Of a DNA stretch of 64,000 bases, positions 33,826 to 43,237 are shown piece after piece. Made by a program: the position numbers and the translations under genes. Origin of the DNA: Bacteroidia bacterium (GTDB taxonomy: Bacteria; Bacteroidota; Bacteroidia; Flavobacteriales; Flavobacteriaceae); NCBI GenBank assembly GCA_030428705.1, contig JAUIDI010000008.1:62001-126000 (forward strand), given 5' to 3'. Positions within the stretch are counted from its first letter, which is position 1. Every line of letters starts with the position of its first letter. The notes under the pieces are model-generated. The model searched no databases. It was not told the origin of the DNA and saw only the letters and a program-made list of their open reading frames with translations.

Positions 33826-35790
33826 ATGAAGAAAAAACAAAATCTTAGGGATATCGATACCCGGAAACATTCTGGCGAACACAGCCACGATGATGGCCAT
33901 AACCACAGTAGTCCGGAAAAGGCATCAAAATTTAGAACCTACCTACCTGCTATTTTTAGCTTTGTAATGCTGATTGTGGGTATTGCCATCGATTTTTTCG
34001 ATGCCTTCCCATCTTTCACGGGTTGGATTCGTATTCTTTGGTATGTGGTAGCCTATATTCCTGTTGGGTTTCCCGTTATTATTGAAGGCTGGAAAAGTAT
34101 AAAAAACGGCGACTTCTTCACGGAATTTTTCTTGATGTCTATTGCCACTTTGGGGGCTTTTGCCATAGGTGAATATCCCGAAGGTGTGGCCGTGATGTTG
34201 TTCTATGCCGTAGGCGAACTGTTCCAGAATGCCGCCGTCAACCGTGCCAAGGGAAACATCAAGGCTTTGCTCGACGTACGCCCCAATGAAGCACTGGTAC
34301 ATCGTGATGGTGACTTTGTTTCAGTTAATCCGGAAACTGTTTTCATTGGCGAGAAAATTCAGGTACGTGTCGGCGAGAAAGTACCGCTTGATGGCATCCT
34401 ACTTTCGGAAAAAGGCTCGTTTAATACTGCGGCGTTGACCGGAGAAAGCAAACCCGATACCATTGCAAAGAATGAAAAGGTCTTTGCAGGTAGCATCAAC
34501 CTCGATGGTGTTATCGAAGTGGAAACGACCAAGGAATTCAAGGACAGTTCCATTGCGCGTATTCTCGATATGGTACAAAATGCAACGGCACGAAAATCAA
34601 AGACAGAATTGTTTATCCGAAAGTTTGCACGGATTTATACACCTATCGTTGTTTTCCTAGCTATCGGTCTAACATTCTTGCCCTACTTTTTTGTTGATGA
34701 TTATGTGTTTAGGGATTGGCTGTATAGAGCATTGATATTTCTCGTGATTTCGTGTCCCTGTGCATTGGTCATTTCGATTCCATTGGGTTATTTCGGTGGT
34801 TTGGGTGCGGCATCTCGAAACGGGATTCTGTTCAAAGGAGCATCTTTTCTCGATGCAATGACCAAGGTAAATACCGTTGTAATGGACAAAACAGGAACGG
34901 TAACCAAGGGGGTATTTAAGATTAAGGAAGTGGTAAACAGCTCGGCTTTTACCGAAGCTGAATTTATGCAGTACCTAATGGCCATGGAAGAACAATCTAC
35001 CCATCCGATTGCCAAAGCAATTTTGGAATACAAGGCAGACGGTGCGGATTTTGAAGCGACCGAAGTTTCAGAAGTAGCCGGAAAAGGTTTAAAAGGTACG
35101 GTCAACGGAAAGACCGTGTTGGTCGGCAACAAGGCTCTGATGACCGCAAACGGAATAGACGTTCCCTCTGAAACCGATAGTATTGTTGAGTCTATCGTCA
35201 TGGTCGCCAATGACGGAAAATTTGCAGGCTACGTGACCATTGCCGATGAACTGAAGGAAGATGCGCATCAGGCCATAAAGCAAATTAGGGAATCGGGTAT
35301 TTCCAAGATTATTATGCTCTCCGGCGATAAGGATTCCATAACTCAAAAGACCGCAAAAGAATTGAAAATCGATTGGGCAAAAGGGGGTTTGCTACCAGAA
35401 GATAAGCTTAACGAAGTGGAAACGTTGAAAAAGCAACCCAATACCAAAGTTGCATTTATTGGCGACGGCATCAATGATGCACCGGTGCTTGCGGCAAGTG
35501 ATGTAGGTATCGCAATGGGAGGCTTGGGCAGCGACGTGGCAATAGAAACAGCAGATGTTATCATCCAGACCGACCAACCAAGCAAAATAGCAAGAGCGAT
35601 TAAAATTGGACGCTCAACGCGTAAGATTGTTTGGCAGAATATTGGTTTGGCATTTGGAGTGAAAGTTATCGTTCTTATTCTCGGCGCAGGTGGTTTAGCA
35701 ACAATGTGGGAAGCTGTTTTTGCAGATGTTGGGGTTGCATTGCTGGCTATTTTTAATGCGGTGCGGTTGCAGAAAAAGAAGTGGGAATGA
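33826..35790 (+). CDS. Heavy-metal P1B-2-type ATPase (Zn/Cd/Pb exporter), copy 2
   Basis: A 654-residue P-type ATPase. The frame is open from 33775, but ATG 33826 (MKKKQNLRDIDTRKHSGEHS) is the natural start. A His-rich N-terminal tail (GEHSHDDGHNHSS) is present, which copy 1 lacks. Core motifs are CPC (Cys310-Pro-Cys312), Asp354 in DKTGTVTKG, STHPIAK, GDGINDAPVLAASDVGIAMG and ADVG in the last helix. Long stretches are identical in protein sequence to copy 1. It should export Zn2+, Cd2+ or Pb2+. It begins ten bases after the CDF remnant. Confidence 0.92.
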   Translation: MKKKQNLRDIDTRKHSGEHSHDDGHNHSSPEKASKFRTYLPAIFSFVMLIVGIAIDFFDAFPSFTGWIRILWYVVAYIPVGFPVIIEGWKSIKNGDFFTEFFLMSIATLGAFAIGEYPEGVAVMLFYAVGELFQNAAVNRAKGNIKALLDVRPNEALVHRDGDFVSVNPETVFIGEKIQVRVGEKVPLDGILLSEKGSFNTAALTGESKPDTIAKNEKVFAGSINLDGVIEVETTKEFKDSSIARILDMVQNATARKSKTELFIRKFARIYTPIVVFLAIGLTFLPYFFVDDYVFRDWLYRALIFLVISCPCALVISIPLGYFGGLGAASRNGILFKGASFLDAMTKVNTVVMDKTGTVTKGVFKIKEVVNSSAFTEAEFMQYLMAMEEQSTHPIAKAILEYKADGADFEATEVSEVAGKGLKGTVNGKTVLVGNKALMTANGIDVPSETDSIVESIVMVANDGKFAGYVTIADELKEDAHQAIKQIRESGISKIIMLSGDKDSITQKTAKELKIDWAKGGLLPEDKLNEVETLKKQPNTKVAFIGDGINDAPVLAASDVGIAMGGLGSDVAIETADVIIQTDQPSKIARAIKIGRSTRKIVWQNIGLAFGVKVIVLILGAGGLATMWEAVFADVGVALLAIFNAVRLQKKKWE

Positions 35791-35820
35791 TATATTATAA
35801 AAGAAATACTATATTCCATT

Positions 35821-36933
35821 ATGCCTAAAAATGAACCAATAAAACAGCATTATATCCCTCGCTCCTACCTTAAAAATTTTGGTGTTGAGGGTAAAAACGG
35901 AAACTATTTCGTGGATGCCTACAAACTAGAAGACGAATTTCTTTTAGAATACATCAGCACGAAAAGCATCTGCTTCAAAAAAAACCTCTATACTATTCCC
36001 AATGCAGAGGTCGATAAGAAATATGCTTTGGAACTTCATTACGCTGAACACGTAGATTCAGAATTTCCAAAGATATATGCTCTGCTGGTAGATGAAAAGA
36101 CAATAGTTCTGACACCTGAACAAAAAAGACAGGTATTATACGTTTGCCTATCGCTCTACTTCCGCACCCCGAAAGTTCTTAATCATCAGAATGCGTTCAC
36201 TGACCAGATTTTAGATAGGATGTTGCTCTATGCTGATGCTAATGGCGATGTAAAGTTCTCATTTGAAGAGGAAAAATACGAATTCAATAAAAAAGACATT
36301 GATAAAGTTAGACACGAATTCAAAGAGCGCAATAGACTAAAATTCATAGTCAATCATCTGGAAAGATGGAAAGAATTTGTGGACTTCAAATATGATTGCA
36401 CCATAAATGTACATCAAATAAATGATGCCAATGCGCCATTGATTACTTGCGATAATCCCCTTTCGATACGTGGCATGAATTCAACACGATTCGAAGGTCT
36501 GTTCAATCCCGATTCGGTAATAACCTTGCCTTTGGACACAAAATATTATCTGGAAATCTTTCCCAATAATATAGCCGATGGTCAGACAAGAATTAATAGA
36601 ATGGTTCATGATAGGGATTACGTTTTTACTACGAACGCAATTATCCAGAGTAATGCGGAAAAATTAATAATTGGCAAGCCGGGAACGATTGAAAGACATT
36701 TCGAGATTCAATCAAGCTATGAAGAGGATGACAATGCCGAACGATTTGTTGAAAAAGCAAAGTTTAAGCTTGAAGAAATGCAAAAGTTTCACAAACTTTG
36801 CGAGACTTCAGGATTTCCTTCAGAAAAAGCGACTGCTCAACTAAAAACAATGTTGGCTCACGAACATTTTAAAAATGAAAATCAACTGCTACAATTAAAA
36901 CGATTGCTCATTGTTTTGGGTAAATGGAAATAG
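35821..36933 (+). CDS. DUF4238 family protein
   Basis: A 370-residue protein with the DUF4238 signature at the start (PIKQHYIPRSYLKNFGVEGK), a central helical region, TCDNPLSIRGMN near 215, the LPLDTKYYLEIFPN segment, and NRMVHDRDYVFTTNAIIQSN. No signal peptide or TM. DUF4238 proteins are scattered in mobile elements; their function is not established, and a few occur in defence-rich loci. It lies 30 bases after the ATPase, in a strand-compatible position, but is not an obvious metal gene, and its codon usage looks more AT-rich than its neighbours. Confidence 0.8.
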   Translation: MPKNEPIKQHYIPRSYLKNFGVEGKNGNYFVDAYKLEDEFLLEYISTKSICFKKNLYTIPNAEVDKKYALELHYAEHVDSEFPKIYALLVDEKTIVLTPEQKRQVLYVCLSLYFRTPKVLNHQNAFTDQILDRMLLYADANGDVKFSFEEEKYEFNKKDIDKVRHEFKERNRLKFIVNHLERWKEFVDFKYDCTINVHQINDANAPLITCDNPLSIRGMNSTRFEGLFNPDSVITLPLDTKYYLEIFPNNIADGQTRINRMVHDRDYVFTTNAIIQSNAEKLIIGKPGTIERHFEIQSSYEEDDNAERFVEKAKFKLEEMQKFHKLCETSGFPSEKATAQLKTMLAHEHFKNENQLLQLKRLLIVLGKWK

Positions 36934-36960
36934 CGCAGAATGCAGAAACCCTGAAATTAA

Positions 36961-36985
36961 AGTTCTGTTAATCACAATAAGAACT
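36961..36985 (+). promoter_or_regulatory. Inverted repeat upstream of the copper block
   Basis: AGTTCT (36961-36966) and AGAACT (36980-36985) are inverted with a 13-base spacer, and CTGTTAA occurs at both positions. They lie 26-50 bases before the ATG of the secreted Cys protein at 37011, with TAATTTTA (a near -7 box) between. Possible operator; tentative. Confidence 0.3.
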
Positions 36986-37010
36986 GTTAAAATTTTGTAA
37001 TTTTACATCG

Positions 37011-37430
37011 ATGAAAAAGGTTTTCCATAAAATATTATCCGTTTTGATGGCATTTGTGGTGTTGTTCACTACAATGTCGTTTACGGTGGATATGCACTAT
37101 TGTGGGGACTCTCTGGTCGATTTTAGTCTTTTTACAAAAGCCGAAGGTTGTGGGATGGAAAAAGCACAGCCGGCCAAAAGCTGTGAAAATCCTTCGATGA
37201 CCGAAAAATCTTGTTGTACCGACCAACAGATTGTCAAGGAAGGACAAGACGATCTAAAAACTTCATTCAACAAACTGACATTCGAGCAACAGACTTTCGT
37301 TGCCACATTTTTCTACACCTATATCAATCTCTTTGAAGGACTTGATGAAAACATCGTTCCCTTCAAGGATTACTCACCCCCCTTTATTGAACGGGACGTG
37401 CAGACCCTGTACGAGACATATTTAATTTGA
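37011..37430 (+). CDS. Small exported Cys-rich protein, HYC_CC_PP family
   Basis: A 139-residue protein with a signal sequence (KILSVLMAFVVLFTTMSFTV), followed by DMHYCGD (the HYC motif), AEGCGMEKAQPAKSCENPSM, SCCTDQ (the CC motif) and a C-terminal YSPPFIERDVQTL (PP). This is the full HYC_CC_PP pattern of a family of small secreted proteins next to metal-efflux genes in Bacteroidota. It is the first gene of the copper block, 119 bases before CusA. Likely a periplasmic copper-binding or sensing protein; activity is inferred. A shorter relative precedes the other RND pump at 12,954. Confidence 0.82.
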   Translation: MKKVFHKILSVLMAFVVLFTTMSFTVDMHYCGDSLVDFSLFTKAEGCGMEKAQPAKSCENPSMTEKSCCTDQQIVKEGQDDLKTSFNKLTFEQQTFVATFFYTYINLFEGLDENIVPFKDYSPPFIERDVQTLYETYLI

Positions 37431-37433
37431 TTT

Positions 37434-37537
37434 TTAGACAGTAAATTATTTGCCCTTCGGTACTTCCGTTTTGGGCTCGTTTTGTTGTGTTCTATTTTCA
37501 GAATGCCGCAAGACAATCCCTTTGTATAACTGTCTAA
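37434..37537 (+). promoter_or_regulatory. Long-range inverted repeat between the secreted Cys protein and CusA
   Basis: TTAGACAGT (37434-37442) is complementary to ACTGTCTAA (37529-37537), closing an 86-base interior that contains smaller pairings (GCCC/GGGC near 37452 and 37475). The right arm ends 12 bases before the CusA ATG. It might fold in the transcript to control CusA translation or processing. Seen directly; function inferred. Confidence 0.4.
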
Positions 37538-37549
37538 TTATCATCCAAT

Positions 37550-40500
37550 ATGCTGAATAAAAGCATAAAATTTCTTATCGAAAACAAGCTAGTTGCAGTT
37601 TTGATGCTCGCCCTATTTGTGGGCTGGGGCATCGTCAACGCACCATTTAGTTGGGAAACAGGATTATTGCCCAGCGACCCTGTAGCCGTGGATGCCATAC
37701 CCGATATCGGCGAAAACCAACAGATTGTTTTTACCAAATGGCAAGGGCGTTCCCCACAGGACATCGAGGATCAGATTACCTATCCGCTTACCACATCCCT
37801 GTTAGGGATTCCGGGTGTTAAGACCATCCGCAGTTCCTCGATGTTCGGGTTTTCGAGCATCTATATCATTTTTGAAGAGGATATCGAATTCTACTGGTCG
37901 CGTAGCCGCATCCTTGAAAAGCTAAATTCTCTTCCAAGTGGTCTATTGCCCGATGGTGTGAATCCCGCCTTGGGTCCGGATGCTACGGGATTGGGTCAGA
38001 TTTTCTGGTACACCCTCGAAGGTCGTGATAAAGATGGAAATGTAACGGGCGGATGGGATTTGCAGGAACTTCGCAGCATACAGGACTATTACGTAAAATA
38101 TGCACTCTCTTCTGCAAGCGGCGTATCGGAAGTGGCATCCATAGGCGGTTATGTTCAGGAATATCAGGTAGATGTTTACCCCGAAAAGATGCGGCAGTAT
38201 AATATCGGTCTGGCCGATATCGTAAAGGCGGTCAAGGAAAGCAATCAGGATATTGGTGCACAGACCTTGGAAATGAACAAGGCCGAATACCTGGTACGCG
38301 GTCTGGGTTATGTAAAATCCATTTCAGATATCGAAAATGCCGTAGTCGATTCCGAAAATTTCACCTCCATCAGAATTAAGGATGTGGGCAATGTCCATTT
38401 AGGTCCGGCTACCAGACGTGGGATATTAGACAAAGAAGGTGCCGAAGTTGTAGGCGGTGTGGTTGTCGCTCGCTACGGTGCCAACCCTTTGGAAGTCATC
38501 AATAATGTAAAGGAACAGATCAACGAATTAAGTGCGGGACTTCCCTCAAAGGAACTGGCAGACGGTAAAACCTCACAAGTAACCATAGTCCCCTTTTACG
38601 ACCGTACCGAACTCATTCAGGAAACTTTGGGTACGCTCAACGAGGCCCTGACCTTGGAAATCCTGATTACTATTTTGGTCATTATCATTATGGTTTTCAA
38701 TCTTCGAGCCTCTATCCTGATTTCTGGACTGCTACCTGTGGCGGTATTAATGGTATTTATCACGATGAAACTTTTTAATGTAGACGCGAACATCGTCGCC
38801 CTCTCTGGAATCGCCATTGCCATCGGTACCATGGTCGATGTGGGTGTCATCCTTGCCGAGAATATGATCCGCCATCTGGAAGATGAAGGCTTACGAGTAA
38901 ATGAAAACGGCAAAGCCTATACCACTAACGAAATCGTCTATAATGCCACCGCCGAAGTTTCGGGCGCTATCGTTACAGCGGTAATGACTACGATAATCAG
39001 TTTCCTTCCGGTGTTTACAATGGTAGGTGCCGAGGGAAAATTGTTCCGACCCCTTGCTTTTACCAAAACAATGGCACTCGCTGCGGCATTGGTTATTGCA
39101 CTGTTTCTTATACCACCTTTTGCGGCAACTTTTTTTAGGGAAAGGAAAATGCGGGAGCGGCTCAAATATGCCATCAATGGAATTTTGATTCTATTGGGAT
39201 TCACTTCCGTAGTCTTCGGATATTGGATAGGATTGGTACTTGTCGCTTTTGGTGCAGTAGCCTTTCTATCAATGCGTGTTACGCTTTCGCGGAAGCAAAA
39301 AAATCTTATAAATACGGCTATCGCTACCATTGCCGTAGTGTTTCTATTGGCGGAATACTGGCGACCCCTCGGGTTTGACCGTAGCCTGACAATGAACCTA
39401 ATTTTTGTGGCTGTAAGCTGTTTTGGGGTTCTGGGCATCTTTTCGTTGCTCAGGAAATACTACGACCGTATCTTGAAATGGGCATTGCAAAACAGGTTGT
39501 TGTTTCTTGTGATTCCTACTACGCTGCTTGTTCTCGGTTTCTTCATTATGCGCAACACGGGCAAGGAATTTATGCCAGCTCTCAACGAGGGTTCGTTCCT
39601 GCTGATGCCTACGTCGCTTCCACACGCTGGGGTTGAAGAAAACAAACGGGTCTTGCAGCAATTGGATATGGCCGTGGCCACCATCCCTGAAATCGAGACT
39701 GTGGTCGGAAAGGCAGGAAGAACAGAATCTGCACTCGATCCTGCACCGCTCTCGATGTACGAAAACGTGATTCAGTACAAGTCCGAGTATATGCGCAACG
39801 CTTCAGGGGAACGGCAACGCTATCGGGTAAATGATGACGGACTGTTTGTGTTGAAAAACGAAAAGTTACATATCAATCCGAACAATGAAGTAGAAAACGA
39901 TGCCAATTATGAAGCATCTCAATTGCAAACTACCGTCACAAGAAACGAATTGATTCCCGATGACGATGGCGAGTACTACCGCAACTGGCGACCTGAAATC
40001 CAAAGCCCGGATGATATCTGGAACGAAATTGTTAGGGTAACAAAATTACCCGGCGTCACATCCGCACCCAAACTACAGCCCATTGAAACCCGTTTGGTGA
40101 TGCTACAGACGGGAATGCGTGCGCCGATGGGCATCAAGGTCAAGGGGCAGGACTTACGTGAGATCGAGGCGTTCGGACTTAAGCTCGAAGAAATTTTGAA
40201 ACAGGCCGAAGGGGTCAAGGAACAGGCCGTATTTGCAGACCGTATCGTGGGCAAGCCCTATCTATTGGTCGATATTAAAAGGGAACAACTGGCACGTTAC
40301 GGTGTTTCGATTATGGACGTGCAGGAAATCCTGCAAGTGGCCGTTGGCGGAATGCCCCTGACCCAGACGGTGGAAGGCCGAGAGCGGTATGCGGTTCGGG
40401 TACGCTATCCCCGTGAGCTACGTGATAACCCGACCGACTTAAAGAACATCTACGTTCCCGTAGAAAAAGGCAGTCCTGTTCCATTAGGCGAATTGGTTGA

Positions 40501-41302
40501 TATTCGATATGAGCAAGGCCCACAGGTTATCAAAAGCGAGGATACGTTTTTGGTAGGTTATGTCCTGTTCGATAAACGCGACGGCTTTGCCGAAGTGGAT
40601 GTGGTGGAAAACGCCCAGGCAATGATTCAGGACAAAATAGACAACGGTGAACTGACCGTTCCCAAGGGCATCAGTTACAAGTTTACCGGAACTTACGAAA
40701 ACCAGTTACGTGCCGAGAAAACCTTGTCCGTCGTGGTACCCCTGTGCCTGATAATCATATTCCTCATTCTGTACTTTCAGTTTAAGTCCGTATCCACCTC
40801 ATTGATGGTGTTTACCGGTATCGCCATAGCCTTCGCAGGTGGCTTTGTGATGATTTGGCTATACGGACAGGATTGGTTTCTGAATTTCAGTTTGTTCGGT
40901 GAAAACCTTCGCGAGCTGTTCAACATCAAGACCATTAACCTGAGCGTCGCGGTCTGGGTAGGGTTCATCGCGCTTTTTGGCATCGCTACGGATGACGGTG
41001 TGGTGATGGCGACCTATCTCGACCAGAGTTTTGTTAGGGAAAAACCCAACGACAAAACGGGTATCCGTCAGGCTACCCGCGAAGCGGCAGGAAAGCGTAT
41101 CCGTCCCTGTTTGATGACAACCGTAACCACAGTTTTGGCATTATTGCCAGTGCTGACATCCACAGGAAAGGGAAGTGATATTATGATTCCGATGGCCATC
41201 CCCATTGTGGGCGGGATGCTCATTGATGTAACCTCGTATTTCCTGTTGCCAGTCCTTTATAGCTGGCGGGAAGAATATAAACTTAAACGCACGAGCAAAT
41301 GA
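37550..41302 (+). CDS. cusA: CusA-type copper/silver RND efflux pump
   Basis: A 1,250-residue HME-RND permease of the Cu/Ag class. TM1 is near 11-28 (LVAVLMLALFVGWGIVNAPF). The family start VDAIPDIGENQQIVFTKW, the TM4 cluster (DVGVILAENMIRHLEDEG) and a second half with LFGIATDDGVVMATYLDQSF are visible. It is longer than usual (~1,040) because of an insertion of ~70 residues with extra membrane helices (~520-610) and another of ~50 (~760-800), typical of Bacteroidota CusA. It exports Cu+/Ag+ through the TolC-like channel encoded next, with which it overlaps by four bases. Confidence 0.93.
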   Translation: MLNKSIKFLIENKLVAVLMLALFVGWGIVNAPFSWETGLLPSDPVAVDAIPDIGENQQIVFTKWQGRSPQDIEDQITYPLTTSLLGIPGVKTIRSSSMFGFSSIYIIFEEDIEFYWSRSRILEKLNSLPSGLLPDGVNPALGPDATGLGQIFWYTLEGRDKDGNVTGGWDLQELRSIQDYYVKYALSSASGVSEVASIGGYVQEYQVDVYPEKMRQYNIGLADIVKAVKESNQDIGAQTLEMNKAEYLVRGLGYVKSISDIENAVVDSENFTSIRIKDVGNVHLGPATRRGILDKEGAEVVGGVVVARYGANPLEVINNVKEQINELSAGLPSKELADGKTSQVTIVPFYDRTELIQETLGTLNEALTLEILITILVIIIMVFNLRASILISGLLPVAVLMVFITMKLFNVDANIVALSGIAIAIGTMVDVGVILAENMIRHLEDEGLRVNENGKAYTTNEIVYNATAEVSGAIVTAVMTTIISFLPVFTMVGAEGKLFRPLAFTKTMALAAALVIALFLIPPFAATFFRERKMRERLKYAINGILILLGFTSVVFGYWIGLVLVAFGAVAFLSMRVTLSRKQKNLINTAIATIAVVFLLAEYWRPLGFDRSLTMNLIFVAVSCFGVLGIFSLLRKYYDRILKWALQNRLLFLVIPTTLLVLGFFIMRNTGKEFMPALNEGSFLLMPTSLPHAGVEENKRVLQQLDMAVATIPEIETVVGKAGRTESALDPAPLSMYENVIQYKSEYMRNASGERQRYRVNDDGLFVLKNEKLHINPNNEVENDANYEASQLQTTVTRNELIPDDDGEYYRNWRPEIQSPDDIWNEIVRVTKLPGVTSAPKLQPIETRLVMLQTGMRAPMGIKVKGQDLREIEAFGLKLEEILKQAEGVKEQAVFADRIVGKPYLLVDIKREQLARYGVSIMDVQEILQVAVGGMPLTQTVEGRERYAVRVRYPRELRDNPTDLKNIYVPVEKGSPVPLGELVDIRYEQGPQVIKSEDTFLVGYVLFDKRDGFAEVDVVENAQAMIQDKIDNGELTVPKGISYKFTGTYENQLRAEKTLSVVVPLCLIIIFLILYFQFKSVSTSLMVFTGIAIAFAGGFVMIWLYGQDWFLNFSLFGENLRELFNIKTINLSVAVWVGFIALFGIATDDGVVMATYLDQSFVREKPNDKTGIRQATREAAGKRIRPCLMTTVTTVLALLPVLTSTGKGSDIMIPMAIPIVGGMLIDVTSYFLLPVLYSWREEYKLKRTSK

Positions 41303-42597
41303 AAAATATAAAAATCATAATTGGATTGTTGCTTGTTTCCGCTGAAGTTTATGCTGAGCGAACACGAAGTGCGAAAGCCCTCCTGAACGCATTGCTAATA
41401 TTGAGCATTGGACTGATTTCAATCGGCGGGCAGGCGCAACAATTACAATCCTACATTCAAGAAGCCGAAAGAAACAATCCTGAGATTCAAGCCTACGAGC
41501 TGCGGTACAATATTGCCGAGAAAAAGGTCAATGAGGTCAATACACTACCCAATACTACAGTAAGTGCGGGCTATTTTGTAAGCGAACCCGAAACAAGAAC
41601 GGGTGCGCAACGGGCAAGGTTCTCTATTTCGCAGATGTTGCCGTGGTTCGGCACTATAACCGCTCGGGAAAACTATGCGGGTTCGATGGCGGAAACCGAG
41701 TTTGTGGAAATTGCCATTGCCAAAAGAAAACTGGCACTCTCGGTCGCCCAATCCTATTACCAACTGTATTCCATCAGGGCAAAGCAGGATGTGCTCGATG
41801 AGAATGTCCAACTGCTACAAACCTACCAACGGCTGGCACTGACCTCGGTTGAAGTTGGGAAAGCCTCTGCGGTGGATGTGTTGCGATTACAGATTCGACA
41901 GAACGAACTGCAACAGCAAAAAGAAGTTTTGCAGGAAGACTATTTGGCGGAACAGGCGAGCTTCAACAATCTCTTGAATCGCAAAGAAAGTATTGCCGTG
42001 GCAGTCGTCCCAGAAATCACCATTCCGACGGAAGACCCGATGTATAGCGAAGAAGGCTTGGCACTCAATCCCGAACTGCTCAAATACGACAGGCTTTACG
42101 AATCCATCGAGCAATCGGAATTGCTCAACCAAAAGGAAAGCGCACCGAACATCGGTTTTGGATTAGACTATGTACCTGTTTCCGAGCGGCCAGATATGAC
42201 CTTCAGTGATAATGGTAAAGATATCGTGATGCCAATGGTATCGCTGTCCATACCCATTTTCAACAACCGTTATTCCTCGATTTCCAAACAGAACGAACTG
42301 AAACAACTGGAAATCGAATCCCAGAAAAACGACCGATTGAATACGTTGGAAACCGCTTTCGCGAAAGCAACATCGCAACGCAATCAAGCACGAATAAAAT
42401 TCAATACACAGCAAAAGAATCTTAATCAGGCAAAGGATGCCGAGGAAATCCTGATAAAGAACTATGAAACAGGCACCATCGATTTTAACGATGTGCTGGA
42501 CATTCAGGAACTGCAGTTAAAATTTCAAGTGAACCAAATCGAATCAGTGCAATTGTATTATGTGCAATCGGCAATTATCAACTATTTAATCAATTGA
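41299..42597 (+). CDS. TolC/CusC-like outer-membrane efflux channel
   Basis: A 432-residue outer-membrane efflux protein. The first ~48 residues are an unusually long export signal with a charged insertion (SAEVYAERTRSAKALLNALL) between two hydrophobic parts, ending SIGGQAQ. The mature part has the repeated TolC domains (YIQEAERNNPEIQAYELRYN; and, in the second repeat, LNQKESAPNIGFGLDYVP) and the helical-barrel segments. It serves as outlet for the CusA pump (four-base overlap, ATGA at 41299). The following regulator gene starts within three bases of its stop. Confidence 0.88.
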   Translation: MKNIKIIIGLLLVSAEVYAERTRSAKALLNALLILSIGLISIGGQAQQLQSYIQEAERNNPEIQAYELRYNIAEKKVNEVNTLPNTTVSAGYFVSEPETRTGAQRARFSISQMLPWFGTITARENYAGSMAETEFVEIAIAKRKLALSVAQSYYQLYSIRAKQDVLDENVQLLQTYQRLALTSVEVGKASAVDVLRLQIRQNELQQQKEVLQEDYLAEQASFNNLLNRKESIAVAVVPEITIPTEDPMYSEEGLALNPELLKYDRLYESIEQSELLNQKESAPNIGFGLDYVPVSERPDMTFSDNGKDIVMPMVSLSIPIFNNRYSSISKQNELKQLEIESQKNDRLNTLETAFAKATSQRNQARIKFNTQQKNLNQAKDAEEILIKNYETGTIDFNDVLDIQELQLKFQVNQIESVQLYYVQSAIINYLIN

Positions 42598-42599
42598 TT

Positions 42600-43163
42600 A
42601 TGGTCAAGGATTTCTATATAAAAAATATGGTTTGTGAACGATGCATCAAGGTGTTGAAGGATGAATTGAATGCACATAACATTGACTTGCTCCAGGTAGA
42701 ATTAGGCCGTTTGCGATTGGATATTGAAGACCATGATGTAGATAAACTCGAAAATTTATTGAAAGAAAACGGTTTTGCACTCATCACTTCGACCGAGGAT
42801 AAATTGACGGAGAAAGTAAAAATTGAATTGATAAAGTTACTGAATATGATGCCACTTGAGATTAACGGTAAGCTATCAGATTTTCTTGCGGATAAATTAC
42901 AAAGGGACTATTCGAAAATCAGCAAGGTGTTTTCCATTACAGAGGGCATCACTATTGAAAAATATTTTATCAAACTGAAGATAGAAAAGGTCAAGGAACT
43001 TATCCAGACACCCGAATACAATTTTACGGAAATAAGCCAGATGCTCGATTACAGCAACGTCAATCATTTAAGCAAACAATTTAAAAGCGAGACTGGAATG
43101 AGCCTTAGCGACTACAAGGATGGCCAGAAAAATTTTAGAAATCCTTTGGACAAAATTGTATAG
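42600..43163 (+). CDS. HMA-domain / AraC-HTH fusion regulator (probable copper sensor)
   Basis: A 187-residue protein from ATG 42600 (an in-frame TTG at 42594 overlaps the channel stop). Residues ~1-62 form a heavy-metal-associated domain: FYIKNMVCERCIKVLKDELN with CxxC in CERC. Residues ~75-180 are an AraC-type HTH (ITIEKYFIKLKIEKVKELIQ; FTEISQMLDYSNVNHLSKQF). There is no other ligand domain, so copper bound by the HMA domain is the evident signal. It is the only transcriptional regulator in the copper block and is embedded in the CusA/TolC operon. Confidence 0.85.
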   Translation: MVKDFYIKNMVCERCIKVLKDELNAHNIDLLQVELGRLRLDIEDHDVDKLENLLKENGFALITSTEDKLTEKVKIELIKLLNMMPLEINGKLSDFLADKLQRDYSKISKVFSITEGITIEKYFIKLKIEKVKELIQTPEYNFTEISQMLDYSNVNHLSKQFKSETGMSLSDYKDGQKNFRNPLDKIV

Positions 43164-43237
43164 ATATGAACCAGAATTATGATACAACATACTGAATACC
43201 AGTAATATTTTTGTTGAACAATAACAATGAGAAAACT

